Positions 1 to 7,808 of a DNA stretch of 64,000 bases are shown in pieces; positions within the stretch are counted from its first letter, which is position 1, and every line of letters begins with the position of its first letter. The notes beneath the pieces were generated by a model, which was not told the DNA's origin, ran no database searches, and saw only the letters and a program-made list of their open reading frames with translations. Source of the DNA: Halomarina pelagica (lineage in GTDB: Archaea > Halobacteriota > Halobacteria > Halobacteriales > Haloarculaceae); assembly GCF_024228315.1 (NCBI RefSeq), contig NZ_CP100454.1, positions 930,001 through 994,000 of the forward strand. Direction: 5' to 3'. A program made the translations under genes and the position numbers.

Positions 1-1
1 C

Positions 2-298
2 GTCCCCGTTCGGAAGGGCGGGAAGCTACCGCTCCGCGACGACGAGGTGCTCCGGCGCGAGGTGACGGACTACTCCGGGGAGGGGAAGACGCTCGAACTC
101 GCCGTGGGCGCGCTCAACGGCGATGATCGGGTGCTCGTCGTCGACGACTGGATAGAGACCGGCGCGCAGATGCGCGCAGCGTGCGATCTCGTGGAGTCGG
201 CGGACGGCGAGATCGCGGGAGTCAGCGTCCTCCGCGCGCACCGCGACGAGCGGACGCGCGACCTCTTCGAACGGTACGACGTGTACTCGCTCGGCTGA
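2..298 (+). CDS. Phosphoribosyltransferase, C-terminal part (gene enters from the left edge)
   Basis: The last 98 residues of a type I phosphoribosyltransferase are visible; the start lies outside the window. The fragment opens with VPVRKGGKLP (residues 1-10), a loop typical of adenine-PRTase-like enzymes. It carries the PRPP-binding motif VLVVDDWIETGAQ at residues 44-56, with the paired acidic residues and the TG that hold the ribose phosphate. The family transfers a base onto PRPP in purine salvage or acts as a purine-type regulator, and substrate cannot be decided from this fragment. The stop is TGA at 296-298. The next gene is convergent and only 4 bases away. Confidence 0.8.
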   Translation, partial: VPVRKGGKLPLRDDEVLRREVTDYSGEGKTLELAVGALNGDDRVLVVDDWIETGAQMRAACDLVESADGEIAGVSVLRAHRDERTRDLFERYDVYSLG

Positions 299-302
299 AC
301 GG

Positions 303-1316
303 CTACGAGAACCGATCCAGCCCCGCCTGCTCGCGCCGCGCGCCAGCCGGGTCGCGCACCCACGGCGAGTGTTCGTCGCGGTGGGCGTCGAGGTCGACGT
401 TGGGGACCGCGACGCTCCCGGCCTCGCCGCTCCCGCCTTCGCCCTCGCCCTCCGCGCAGTCGCAGGGGTTCGACGGGCCGACGACGCGCCCCTCGCGGGC
501 GCAGTACGGGATCCCACCGACGCCCGCGATCGGTCGGTCCTCGACGTGCGGGCAATCGGGGAAGGTGACGCGCCAGCCCTTGCCGTAGGCGCGCTCGGCG
601 AGGCGGCGGCGCAGGCGAGCCTTCTCGGCGGCGCTGACGACGCGCACCCGCGTCCGGCTCGGGCGCTCTTCCAGCACGTCGATCCCGTCCTCGGAGGCGG
701 CGAGCGGCGTCGGCTCGCGCACCACCTCGTACGCGCCGGTCTCCCCATGGACCCGCCAGACGCCCACCGCCTCGGGGATGCGGTTGAGGTGCGCCCGCGT
801 CACGTAGGACTCGGTGGCGAGGACGATCTCGTCCACGACGGCGAGGCTCACGTCCTTCCGGAGTTGCGTCTCCAGGTCGCCGGGTCGCCCGAGGTCTGGC
901 TTGTTCTCGATCCCGACGAGGCGCGAGAACCAGTCGGGGTAGCGCGCGGTCTGTCTGACGTACGTGCGCCCCGAGCGCCGCTCGCGCTCGAAGAAGCCGA
1001 CCTCGCAGGCGCGCTCGACGGCGCTCCGCGCGCGGTCGGGGTGACAGTCGAAGCAGTCCTTCCAGTAGCGGGCGCGCCCGGTGCCGACGTCGGCCTCGAT
1101 GGCCGCGTCGGGGATGCGATCGGGCGTGATGCGCGTCCGGGCGTCGAACTCGGGGCCGGGTTCGACGAGCAGCGCGTCGAGCACGCGCCGGCCGCGCGTG
1201 CTCGTCCCGAGCTGTCGGCTGACGAGGTGCCCCCCGCTCTCCAGGCGGGCGCACAGCGCCATCTCGAACGCGAACTCGCGCACGGTCGTCGTTGGACGAG
1301 CGACGAGAAAAGTCAC
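303..1316 (-). CDS. DUF5787-like haloarchaeal protein
   Basis: A 337-residue protein whose make-up matches a conserved haloarchaeal family I associate with DUF5787. The N-terminal half looks nuclease- or binding-domain-like: it has FEMALCARLESGG near the start, a CFDCHPDR motif, and a predicted alpha/beta core around IENKPDLGRPGDLETQLRKD, which resembles restriction-fold acidic/lysine motifs. The C-terminal part has several cysteines (DCPHV, PYC, PCDC) that could hold a metal. The first ATG is preceded by no good alternative, so the full length is kept. The function is unknown. The family name is from memory and is only moderately sure. Confidence 0.6.
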   Translation of the reverse strand: MTFLVARPTTTVREFAFEMALCARLESGGHLVSRQLGTSTRGRRVLDALLVEPGPEFDARTRITPDRIPDAAIEADVGTGRARYWKDCFDCHPDRARSAVERACEVGFFERERRSGRTYVRQTARYPDWFSRLVGIENKPDLGRPGDLETQLRKDVSLAVVDEIVLATESYVTRAHLNRIPEAVGVWRVHGETGAYEVVREPTPLAASEDGIDVLEERPSRTRVRVVSAAEKARLRRRLAERAYGKGWRVTFPDCPHVEDRPIAGVGGIPYCAREGRVVGPSNPCDCAEGEGEGGSGEAGSVAVPNVDLDAHRDEHSPWVRDPAGARREQAGLDRFS

Positions 1317-1418
1317 GCGGGCGCGGTGCTCGCGGTCGCTCTACCTACCGTCGGCGGTCGTCGCGACCGAACGTCGACGCTCGGGCCCCCCTCGACCGGG
1401 GGCGGCCGGCCGGCGGCG

Positions 1419-1541
1419 TCACTCCTCTCGCTCCTCCGTGACGGGGATCTCCCGGCCGTCGAGGTCGTCGCGCGACGAGCGACGGGTCAGCCCGGCCAGG
1501 TTCGTGACGAGCAGGTCGGGGAGGTGTCGCCAGCGTAGCAT
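1419..1541 (-). CDS. Small haloarchaeal protein, 40 residues
   Basis: A short reading frame from ATG at 1541 to TGA at 1419. It encodes 40 residues beginning MLRWRHLPDL and ending EIPVTEEREE. Acidic and basic residues are distributed as in a real haloarchaeal protein, with a leucine-rich front (possible amphipathic helix, residues 2-17) and a charged tail. It lies alone between two larger minus-strand genes. No family is recognised, and it could be a spurious frame. Confidence 0.35.
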   Translation of the reverse strand: MLRWRHLPDLLVTNLAGLTRRSSRDDLDGREIPVTEEREE

Positions 1542-1698
1542 GGCGCGAACGTCGGGGAGCGCCGGTAAAGGCGTTTCGTAGCCGTCTGACGGTCGTTCGA
1601 CGCGCGTCAGCCGTCGACTCGCCCGCGGCGCGCTACCGTGAGCGGTGCGCGCGGGAGACCCGCGCGCAGGGCGGTCGTCCGCACGTGGGCCCCCTATC

Positions 1699-2373
1699 CT
1701 ACGCGGGGGGTTTCCTGCTCGCGGGTGCCTCCGAGGAGGCGTCGCCCGCGACCACGGTCTGGACGTACTCGATCCCCGTGCCGTACGCCCCGCTGTGCTC
1801 CTTGACGACGTCGAGCGTCGCGGCGTACGTCTCCTCGCGCGCCCAGTCGCGCTGGAACTCGAGGAGGACCTGCTGCCAGGTGACCGGGACGACGCCCGCC
1901 TGGATCATGCGTTCGACCGCCATCTCGTGGGCCTCTTTCGTGGTTCCGCCACACGCGTCGGTGACGACGTACACGTCGTAGCCGTCCGCCAGCGCGTCGA
2001 GCGCCGGGTAGCAGACGCACACCTCGGTCCACAGCCCCGCCAGCACGAGCTTCCGTCGACCGGTGGCGGTCACGGCGGCGACGAAGGCCTCGTCCTCCCA
2101 GGGGTTCATCGTCGTCCGCTCGATCGGCTCGGCGTCGGGAGCGGCGGCCGACAGCTCCGGCCAGAGGTCGCCGCTGTACGCCGGGTTGATCGACGTGAGG
2201 ACGACGGGCACCTCGAACGCGCGCGCCGCCTTCGCGAGCGCGATCGTGTTGTTCTTCAGCGTCTGCCCGTCGATCGAGCCGATCCCGAACACCATCAGGG
2301 GCTGATGGTCGACGAACGCGACGGTGCAGTTGTCGGGGGCGAGGAGTTCGAGCCTCGTGTCGAGTGACGACAT
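1699..2373 (-). CDS. Isochorismatase-like (YcaC-type) cysteine hydrolase
   Basis: 224 residues from the ATG at 2373. Upstream in-frame codons extend into GC-rich non-family sequence, so the MSSLDTRLEL start is preferred. The fold is the isochorismatase-like Rossmann-type hydrolase. FVDHQPLMVFG supplies the nucleophile-activating aspartate (D22), and GLWTEVCVCYPALDAL supplies the catalytic cysteine (C119) in the usual TEVC motif. Close relatives are YcaC-type proteins of unsettled substrate; the wider family hydrolyses small amides, nicotinamide or isochorismate. It is divergent from eif2g and probably a single-gene unit. Confidence 0.8.
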   Translation of the reverse strand: MSSLDTRLELLAPDNCTVAFVDHQPLMVFGIGSIDGQTLKNNTIALAKAARAFEVPVVLTSINPAYSGDLWPELSAAAPDAEPIERTTMNPWEDEAFVAAVTATGRRKLVLAGLWTEVCVCYPALDALADGYDVYVVTDACGGTTKEAHEMAVERMIQAGVVPVTWQQVLLEFQRDWAREETYAATLDVVKEHSGAYGTGIEYVQTVVAGDASSEAPASRKPPA

Positions 2374-2608
2374 AGCACGTACCCGTACGCCCCCCGAACG
2401 CATAACGAAGTCGACAGTTCGGTCCGCGCGCCGACCGGTCTCGGAACGGGGCGGACGGGCGTGGGTGGCGTCGGCGGCCGGATTCACGTCCTGCCGCCCG
2501 TCGCTCTGTGGACGCGTTTCCGTCGTTCGCGCGGCGGCGATGGGTTCGGAGTCGGCGTTCGACCGGGTCGGGAGGAGGGCGAGCGAGCGAGGCGCGGTGA
2601 ACCGCCAA

Positions 2609-2617
2609 GGTTAAATC
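2609..2617 (+). promoter_or_regulatory. TATA-type promoter of eif2g
   Basis: GGTTAAATC lies about 31-39 bases before the eif2g ATG. It has the AT-rich core and position expected of a haloarchaeal TATA box. Transcription would start about 10 bases before the start codon, giving a nearly leaderless mRNA. The assignment is by inspection only. Confidence 0.45.
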
Positions 2618-2647
2618 CGCGACGCGGCGATATCACGCTATTACTTC

Positions 2648-3877
2648 ATGACAGGGAACCACCGTCAACCGGAGGTGAATATCGGACTCGTCGGCCACGT
2701 CGACCACGGCAAGACGACGCTGGTCCAGGCGCTCAGCGGCGAGTGGACCGATCAGCACTCCGAGGAGATGAAGCGGGGTATCTCCATCCGTCTCGGCTAC
2801 GCCGACGCGACGTTCCGGCAGTGCCCTGGCATGGACGCGCCGGAGTGCTACACCGTCGAGGAGACGTGTCCCGACGGGTCAGAGAGTGAGGTGCTCCGGA
2901 CCGTCTCGTTCGTGGACGCCCCAGGACACGAGACGCTGATGGCGACGATGCTCTCGGGCGCGGCGATGATGGACGGTGCCGTCCTGCTCGTCGCGGCGAA
3001 CGAACCCGTCCCGCAGGCCCAGACCGCGGAGCACCTGATGGCGCTCGACATCATCGGCATCGAGAACATCGTCATCGCGCAGAACAAGGTCGACCTCGTG
3101 AACGCCGATCGCGCCCGCGAGAACTACCGGGAGATCGAGGACTTCGTCGAGGGGACCGTCGCGGAGGACGCGCCGGTCGTCCCGATCTCGGCCCAGCAGG
3201 AGGTCAACATGGACCTCCTCATCCAGGCGATCGAGGAGTCCATCCCGACGCCCGAGCGCGACCCCGACGCCGACGCGCGCATGCAGGTCGCGCGCAGCTT
3301 CGACGTCAACCGGCCGGGCACCACCTTCGACGGGCTGATGGGCGGCGTCCTCGGGGGGAGCCTCACGCAGGGTCGCCTGCGCGTCGGCGACGAACTCGAG
3401 ATCCGCCCCGGCCGACGGGTCGAGGAGGGCGGACAGGCGGAGTACCTGCCCGTCTCCACCTCGGTTCGGTCGCTCCAGGCGGGCGGCGAGATCGTCGACG
3501 AGGTCTCGCCCGGCGGCCTCCTCGGCGTCGGCACCGGGCTCGACCCCTCGCTGACGAAGGGCGACTCGCTGGCCGGACAGGTCGCCGGACCGCCCGGCAG
3601 CCTGCCGCCGACGTGGCACCAGTTCACGATGGAGGTCGAACTGCTCGACCGGCTCGTCGGCAGCGAGGACGACATCGAGCCGATCAACACGGGTGAGCCG
3701 CTCATGCTCACCGTCGGCACGGCGACGACGGTGGGCGCGGTCACGAGCGCCCGCGACGACGAGTGCGAGGTGAAGCTGAAGCGCCCCGTCTGCGCCGAAC
3801 CCGGGGCGATCATCGCGATCAACCGGCGCGTCGGCACGCGCTGGCGGCTCATCGGAATCGGGACGCTCGCCGAGTGA
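2648..3877 (+). CDS. eif2g: Translation initiation factor aIF2, gamma subunit
   Basis: A 409-residue GTPase that carries initiator Met-tRNA to the small ribosomal subunit as part of the aIF2 alpha-beta-gamma complex. The G1 loop is GHVDHGKT at residues 16-23, switch I includes [11 protein letters not shown]3 is DAPGHE and G4 is NKVD. A knuckle region contains C59, C67 and C74. Beta-barrel domains II and III follow (from about residue 205). Length matches the family. It heads a cluster with the PIN, rpo7 and spt4 genes downstream, with gaps of 2 to 24 bases, suggesting co-transcription. Confidence 0.97.
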   Translation: MTGNHRQPEVNIGLVGHVDHGKTTLVQALSGEWTDQHSEEMKRGISIRLGYADATFRQCPGMDAPECYTVEETCPDGSESEVLRTVSFVDAPGHETLMATMLSGAAMMDGAVLLVAANEPVPQAQTAEHLMALDIIGIENIVIAQNKVDLVNADRARENYREIEDFVEGTVAEDAPVVPISAQQEVNMDLLIQAIEESIPTPERDPDADARMQVARSFDVNRPGTTFDGLMGGVLGGSLTQGRLRVGDELEIRPGRRVEEGGQAEYLPVSTSVRSLQAGGEIVDEVSPGGLLGVGTGLDPSLTKGDSLAGQVAGPPGSLPPTWHQFTMEVELLDRLVGSEDDIEPINTGEPLMLTVGTATTVGAVTSARDDECEVKLKRPVCAEPGAIIAINRRVGTRWRLIGIGTLAE

Positions 3878-3901
3878 GCGCGAGCGTCGAGTGAACGCCG
3901 A

Positions 3902-4264
3902 ATGAGAGTCGCCATGGACACCAGCGCGCTGATGATGCCGGTCGAGTGCGGCGTCCGCGTCTTCGACGAACTCGACCGCCTCCTCGGGGAGTACGAGTGT
4001 ATCGTCCCCCGTGCGGTGCTCCTGGAACTCGAGGGACTCGCGCGAGGGAGCGGGACGGAGGCGACCGCCGCCGCCGTCGGCCGCGACCTCGCCGAACGCT
4101 GTACGACGGTCGGAACGGACGCGACGTACGCGGACGACGCGCTCGTCGAACTCGCCGAGCTCGGGGCGTGCGACTACGTGGTCACGAACGATCGGCCCCT
4201 GCGTGACCGCCTCTCCGTCGGAGTAATCGGTATAAGGGGGCGAAACAAACTCGCAATCCACTGA
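3902..4264 (+). CDS. PIN-domain protein, Fcf1/VapC9-like
   Basis: A 120-residue single PIN domain found in many archaea between aIF2-gamma and RNA polymerase subunit Rpo7. Likely metal-binding acids are D6 (MRVAMDTSAL), E42/E44 (VLLELEGL), D78/D79 (YADDAL) and D97 (VTNDRP). The conserved placement with translation genes, and relatedness to eukaryotic Fcf1/Utp24 nucleases, suggest RNA processing rather than a mobile toxin; that is inference. No antitoxin gene is adjacent. It ends 2 bases before rpo7. Confidence 0.8.
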   Translation: MRVAMDTSALMMPVECGVRVFDELDRLLGEYECIVPRAVLLELEGLARGSGTEATAAAVGRDLAERCTTVGTDATYADDALVELAELGACDYVVTNDRPLRDRLSVGVIGIRGRNKLAIH

Positions 4265-4266
4265 AC

Positions 4267-4830
4267 ATGTACAAGAGGGTCAGACTACGCGACACGGTCG
4301 AGGTGCCCCCGCGGTTCCTCGACGACGTCTCAGAACAGCTGGTCAAGGAACTACTGCAGGACAAACTCGAGGGGCGGATGGACGAGGAGGTCGGCTCCGT
4401 CGTGAGCGTCGTCGAGGTCGTCGACATCGGCGAAGGGACCGTCCTCCCGAACCGCCCCGGCGTCTACTACGAGGCGGAGTTCTACGCGGTCACGTTCGAC
4501 CCGCAGATGCAGGAGGTCATCGACGGCGAGGTCGTCGAGGTGGTCAACTTCGGCGCGTTCGTCGGGATCGGTCCCGTCGACGGCCTGCTGCACGTCTCTC
4601 AGATCTCCGACGAGTACCTCGCGTTCGACGAGGAGGGCCAGCAGCTCGCCTCACGGGAGTCGAACCAGGCGCTCGGGGTCGGCGATGCCGTCCGCGCGCG
4701 CATCGTCACCAAGAGCATCGACGAGCGCAACCCGCGGGACTCGAAGATCGGCCTGACCGCGAAGCAGCCCGGCCTCGGAAAGCACGGCTGGCTCCGCGAG
4801 AAACACGAGCAGGCCGCGGCGGGTGAGTGA
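4267..4830 (+). CDS. rpoE1: DNA-directed RNA polymerase subunit Rpo7 (RpoE')
   Basis: 187 residues. The N-terminal Rpo7 domain (1 to about 80) starts MYKRVRLRDTVEVPP. An S1-type RNA-binding barrel from about residue 84 contains VVNFGAFVGIGPVDGLLHVS. In archaea Rpo7 pairs with Rpo4 to form the stalk that binds nascent RNA and helps open promoters. The start at 4267 is 2 bases after the PIN gene stop, and spt4 begins 2 bases after this stop, which fits a tight operon. Confidence 0.95.
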   Translation: MYKRVRLRDTVEVPPRFLDDVSEQLVKELLQDKLEGRMDEEVGSVVSVVEVVDIGEGTVLPNRPGVYYEAEFYAVTFDPQMQEVIDGEVVEVVNFGAFVGIGPVDGLLHVSQISDEYLAFDEEGQQLASRESNQALGVGDAVRARIVTKSIDERNPRDSKIGLTAKQPGLGKHGWLREKHEQAAAGE

Positions 4831-4832
4831 GC

Positions 4833-5030
4833 ATGGCGAAGCGACTCGTCTGTCGCGAGTGCCACCGCGTCCAGGACGCCGGCGAGGAGCAGTCCTGCGT
4901 CGTCTGCGGCTCGACCTCCCTCTCCGAGGACTGGGCGGGATACGTCATCATCGCCCACCCGGAGAAGAGCGAGATCGCCCGGGAGATGGACGTGGCGGAA
5001 CCGGGCGCGTACGCGCTGAAGGTGCGCTGA
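4833..5030 (+). CDS. spt4: Transcription elongation factor Spt4 (RpoE'')
   Basis: 65 residues with a four-cysteine zinc site: C7, C10, C22 and C25 in the pattern CREC-x11-CVVC. Spt4 pairs with Spt5/NusG and increases RNA polymerase processivity. ATG 4833 is chosen over GTG 4827, because family members start MAKRLVCR and 4833 sits directly after the rpo7 stop. The C-terminal beta strands (YVIIAHPEKSEIA) are the usual Spt5-binding face. Confidence 0.93.
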   Translation: MAKRLVCRECHRVQDAGEEQSCVVCGSTSLSEDWAGYVIIAHPEKSEIAREMDVAEPGAYALKVR

Positions 5031-5037
5031 ACGGGCG

Positions 5038-5565
5038 ATGCTCCGCCTCCCCGACGCGCTGCGCGCCGACCTGAAGGACCCCGTCGGGCCGATCTACACC
5101 GATCCGTCGACCCTCCTCGCCGACGCGGGCGACGGGCCGTTGATCGCCGTCGGCGACGTCGTCACCGAGCACCTGCTCCGCGAGACGGTGCCGGACGTGG
5201 CGCTCGTGGACGGACAGACGAAGCGCACGCCACTCGACGAGCGCGTGGACCTCTCGCCGTTCGACCGCGAGGTGCGCGTCGAGAACCCCGCGGCGACCCT
5301 CTCGCGGGACCTGCTCGTCGCGCTCCGGGAGGGGCTCGCGGGCGGGGAGACCGTCGCCGTCGTCGTCGACGGCGAGGAGGACCTCGCCGCCGTCCCCGCC
5401 ATCGCCGTCGCCCCCCTCGGCGCGACCGTCGTCTACGGCCAGCCCGACGAGGGGATGGTCCTCGTCGTCGTGGACGAGACGGTCCGCGCCGACATGCGGG
5501 AGTTCCTCGGACGGATGGAGGGGGACGTCGTCGCGGCGGAGGCGGCGCTCGGGTTCGAGTCGTAG
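5038..5565 (+). CDS. GTP-dependent dephospho-CoA kinase (DUF359 family)
   Basis: 175 residues, the full family length. The family phosphorylates dephospho-CoA with GTP, the last step of archaeal coenzyme A synthesis. Diagnostic motifs are VGDVVTEHLL (residues 38-47), DGQTKR (58-63) and GQPDEG (134-139). It follows spt4 by 7 bases, the usual haloarchaeal order. Its last 17 codons lie inside a 58-bp sequence that is repeated 1.4 kb downstream, so the 3' end is one boundary of an inserted segment. Confidence 0.88.
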   Translation: MLRLPDALRADLKDPVGPIYTDPSTLLADAGDGPLIAVGDVVTEHLLRETVPDVALVDGQTKRTPLDERVDLSPFDREVRVENPAATLSRDLLVALREGLAGGETVAVVVDGEEDLAAVPAIAVAPLGATVVYGQPDEGMVLVVVDETVRADMREFLGRMEGDVVAAEAALGFES

Positions 5566-5570
5566 TTCGC
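5513..5570 (+). repeat. 58-bp direct repeat, left copy (3' end of the dephospho-CoA kinase gene)
   Basis: Bases 5513-5570 cover the last 17 codons of the kinase gene, its TAG stop and 5 bases beyond. They recur at 6922-6979 with one difference (G against A in the GGCGGCGCTC stretch). The sequence diverges at once outside both ends of the pair. A repeat that rebuilds the end of a housekeeping gene is the pattern left by site-specific integration. Confidence 0.85.
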
Positions 5571-5758
5571 ACCGACGACGCCCGCCAGCGCTGGTCTCGG
5601 TGCATCGTCGCTGTCGAGCCGAAGCCGACGGCGCGCCCAACTAGTTTCGTGACCACGCGCGGTAAGGTGACGAACGCTCCGAGTAGGGGGACGAGAAACC
5701 GATTTTCAGCATACGAGAGGGAGGACTCGGACCGAGAAGAGGGGAGTACCGGACGAAA

Positions 5759-6145
5759 TTAGACGACAGGTTCGACGACGACGTGGTCGTGCTTGAGGCG
5801 AGGAGCTTTCGCCCGACCCTCCTCTACGTACTCGACGACGTCGATGCTGGCGAGCTTCCGGAGATCACGGCTGACCACGCCTTTGTCGTAGCCCAGTTCG
5901 TCGGCGAGCGCGCGAACGGAGCGCGGTTCGTGTTCCTTCAGGTAGTCGAGGATCTCCAGGCGCCGTTCGTGGAAGACACTCTCGGCTCGTTCACGAGCGA
6001 GCACGAGCGTGTCAGGGAACCCGTGCTGAGTCAGCGCCTCCGAGAAGGAACTCCGGAAGTCCAGACGGGGATCCACTTCGGCCTCCTCGAACTCGAACTC
6101 GTTCGGGTCGGGGATCGGGGAGTGCCGGTCCTCGAATTCGGGCAT
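5759..6145 (-). CDS. Winged-helix DNA-binding protein (HVO_A0114/MarR-like)
   Basis: 128 residues. The N-terminal half is acidic (FEFEEAEVDPRLDF). The C-terminal half is a winged helix: LEILDYLKEHEPRSVRALAD, recognition helix GYDKGVVSRDLRKLAS, then a wing with VVEYVEEGRAKAP. Haloarchaeal proteins of this type usually sit beside a small partner gene and resemble antitoxin or autorepressor components. A perfect inverted repeat over its own ribosome-binding region (6157-6172) supports self-repression. The partner is probably the divergent gene at 6468. Confidence 0.75.
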   Translation of the reverse strand: MPEFEDRHSPIPDPNEFEFEEAEVDPRLDFRSSFSEALTQHGFPDTLVLARERAESVFHERRLEILDYLKEHEPRSVRALADELGYDKGVVSRDLRKLASIDVVEYVEEGRAKAPRLKHDHVVVEPVV

Positions 6146-6156
6146 TATTCTGTCCT

Positions 6157-6172
6157 CCTAACCGTTGTTAGG
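6157..6172. promoter_or_regulatory. Inverted repeat overlapping the RBS: probable autoregulatory operator
   Basis: CCTAAC at 6157-6162 and GTTAGG at 6167-6172 form a perfect 6-bp dyad with a 4-base spacer. The dyad ends 11 bases before the regulator ATG at 6145 and merges with its GGAGG ribosome-binding site. A repressor bound here would block its own expression. The DNA upstream is AT-rich and holds the promoters of both divergent genes. Confidence 0.5.
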
Positions 6173-6467
6173 GATGCAACATAGAAAAGCCTTCGGAAGC
6201 TCGGATACTCGATGATCCGGTCCCTGTGCAGAGGAACGTATCGTACAGAAAATGTTAACTTTCGCCATTACTTGACAATAAACGAGATAGCATCCATCAC
6301 GCTTCGCCGAAATTTGAACCTCTCGCCGGGAACGGTCTCCAAGTCGTGAGCCACCGTCCAGAGGGCGCACCGAACTGGTCGTGGCGGCGTAGCAACGGTG
6401 GTGACTCCGACGGTGTACAGACGATGAACGTACCTGGCACGCCCCGAACACGTACTCGAAATCTGTA

Positions 6468-6824
6468 ATGTATAGTTTCGAATCGATCGACCTCGGTACG
6501 TACCGTGGTGACGACTACTTCTTGCTGGGCTTCGTCGAGCCCGAACCGTTCGAGGGCGAAGACTACGACCCCGACGAAGACGCGGAAAACTACGGTGTCA
6601 CGTTGGTGCGAGAGGGGACGTACCCTCTCGAGGAGAACGTCGAGATCGTCCGTATGGACACCGCGCACGGACGACCGCACATGGATCTGGTCTATCTCCC
6701 GGACGACGCCGACGAGGATCGAAAGGTCTGGCTCGAGGACGGGTACACGTACGAACGGATGAAGCGATACCTCCTGGTGCACTGGGAGACGTTCGCTGAT
6801 CGCTACATCCGGTACAACGAGTAG
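6468..6824 (+). CDS. Small acidic haloarchaeal protein, possible partner of the divergent regulator
   Basis: 118 residues beginning MYSFESIDLGTYRGDDYFLL. It is strongly acidic (EPFEGEDYDPDEDAENYGVT) with a conserved-looking core VEIVRMDTAHGRPHMDLVYLP and a basic-aromatic C-terminal helix. I recognise it only as a conserved haloarchaeal type that accompanies HVO_A0114-like regulators, and I give it no family number. Compact size, divergent pairing with a self-regulating winged-helix protein, and placement between direct repeats would fit a toxin-antitoxin-like pair. That role is inference. Confidence 0.6.
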   Translation: MYSFESIDLGTYRGDDYFLLGFVEPEPFEGEDYDPDEDAENYGVTLVREGTYPLEENVEIVRMDTAHGRPHMDLVYLPDDADEDRKVWLEDGYTYERMKRYLLVHWETFADRYIRYNE

Positions 6825-6921
6825 CAGTTCGGGTCGGAAAGATGGGTGTCCGGAGTGCCAACTACGCCGATGCGAAGGGTTCCGAGTCCTCGTGCGCGTC
6901 AGCCCGATCTCGACCTCGCGA

Positions 6922-6979
6922 GGATGGAGGGGGACGTCGTCGCGGCGGAGGCGGCACTCGGGTTCGAGTCGTAGTTCGC
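6922..6979 (+). repeat. 58-bp direct repeat, right copy (detached kinase gene 3' end)
   Basis: This is a second copy of the last codons and stop of the dephospho-CoA kinase gene. It has 57 of 58 bases identical to 5513-5570 and no coding sequence in front of it. It closes the inserted module. Bases 6980-7140 beyond it hold no gene but contain AT-rich promoter-like DNA for the next gene. Confidence 0.85.
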
Positions 6980-7140
6980 GGGAACAGCGGAGGCCGCACG
7001 CGACCTCGTTTCGTAAACAGCGTTACTGTCATCAGCGCAGTACGCTTTTCTATCAGCTATCCCTAATCGCGGGAACGGCGTTCGCCGTCGTCCGCCCGGG
7101 GGCGGTGATCCGGGGGGACACGGTGGCAGCCGCGCTCATC

Positions 7141-7650
7141 ATGGACGAACTCACCGACCCCGAGACGCTGCGCGAACGTGACGACGCCGAGTTCATCGAT
7201 GCCCCCCCGGAAGCGCACCAGGGGCACTTCGAGGTGTACGAGCCCATCGCGGGGATGGCCATCTCGGGCGTCACCGACGCCGACGGTCGACTCCTCCTGC
7301 TCCGGCAGGAGGACGAGCGAATTCCGGTTCTGCCGTACGGTCAGGTGTCTCTCGACGGCGACTGGGTGACGGCCGCCCGCGAAGCGGTGGCCGTCACGAC
7401 CGGCGTCGCGGTTACCATCGACGGGGTGGTCCGGGTCCGCCGCGCCGCCTACCGCTCCGAGACGGGTGCGGAGACGACCGGCTACGACGTGGTGTTTTCG
7501 GCCACGCCGGTGGGCGACCTCGACCTCTCGGATGCGACGGGGTTGAGCTGTCGCCACGAGTGGAGCGCTACGTGGAACGCCCCCGACGCGATCGAGCTTC
7601 CCGACGACGAGGACAACGACGTGGTGAGCGATATTCGGTCGTTCCTCTGA
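7141..7650 (+). CDS. Nudix-fold protein with a degenerate Nudix box
   Basis: 169 residues from the ATG at 7141. The middle resembles a Nudix domain: EPIAGMAISGVTDADGRLLL, then VLPYGQVSLDGDW leading into AREAVAVTTGV (residues 79-89). That segment aligns with the Nudix box, but the paired glutamates of REUXEEXGU are replaced by VT, so classical metal-dependent hydrolysis is doubtful. A C-terminal strand region (HEWSATWNAPDAIELP) follows. It lies between the repeat-bounded module and rps24e, so it may belong to the same accessory insertion. Confidence 0.6.
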   Translation: MDELTDPETLRERDDAEFIDAPPEAHQGHFEVYEPIAGMAISGVTDADGRLLLLRQEDERIPVLPYGQVSLDGDWVTAAREAVAVTTGVAVTIDGVVRVRRAAYRSETGAETTGYDVVFSATPVGDLDLSDATGLSCRHEWSATWNAPDAIELPDDEDNDVVSDIRSFL

Positions 7651-7765
7651 GCCTCCCTGTTCCGCCCGTTCTGTCCCGTCTCGTCCTGTCTCCTCCGATG
7701 TATCCCGTCCCGGCGCGCCGTTTCACGGCCGCCGGGGCTCGTATTCCCACCGACTGACGGCTTCG

Positions 7766-7776
7766 AAATCCTTTTA
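7766..7776 (+). promoter_or_regulatory. Promoter region of the rps24e operon
   Basis: AATCCTTTTAG lies about 35-45 bases before the rps24e start and is the only AT-rich stretch in the interval. It is a plausible TATA element that gives this operon its own promoter, separate from the eif2g cluster. Confidence 0.35.
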
Positions 7777-7808
7777 GCCGGCTCGGGAGGAAATACGGGC
7801 AACGAACC

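Larger units (their letters stand above)
5571..6921. mobile_element. Candidate inserted module between two 58-bp repeats
   Basis: About 1.35 kb lie between the two copies of the kinase 3' end. The segment holds a winged-helix regulator gene on the minus strand and a divergent small acidic gene, with a more AT-rich centre (6181-6300) than the neighbourhood. It separates the kinase gene from rps24e, which normally follow each other in haloarchaea (established order, from memory). No integrase or transposase is present, so it would be a passive cassette or the remnant of a larger element. Bases 5571-5758 hold no gene that I can see. Confidence 0.45.

Noticed and set aside
3902-4264. PIN gene after eif2g as a VapC toxin of a mobile pair
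   Set aside because: There is no antitoxin gene, and the position within the translation cluster is conserved, pointing to a housekeeping RNA-processing role.
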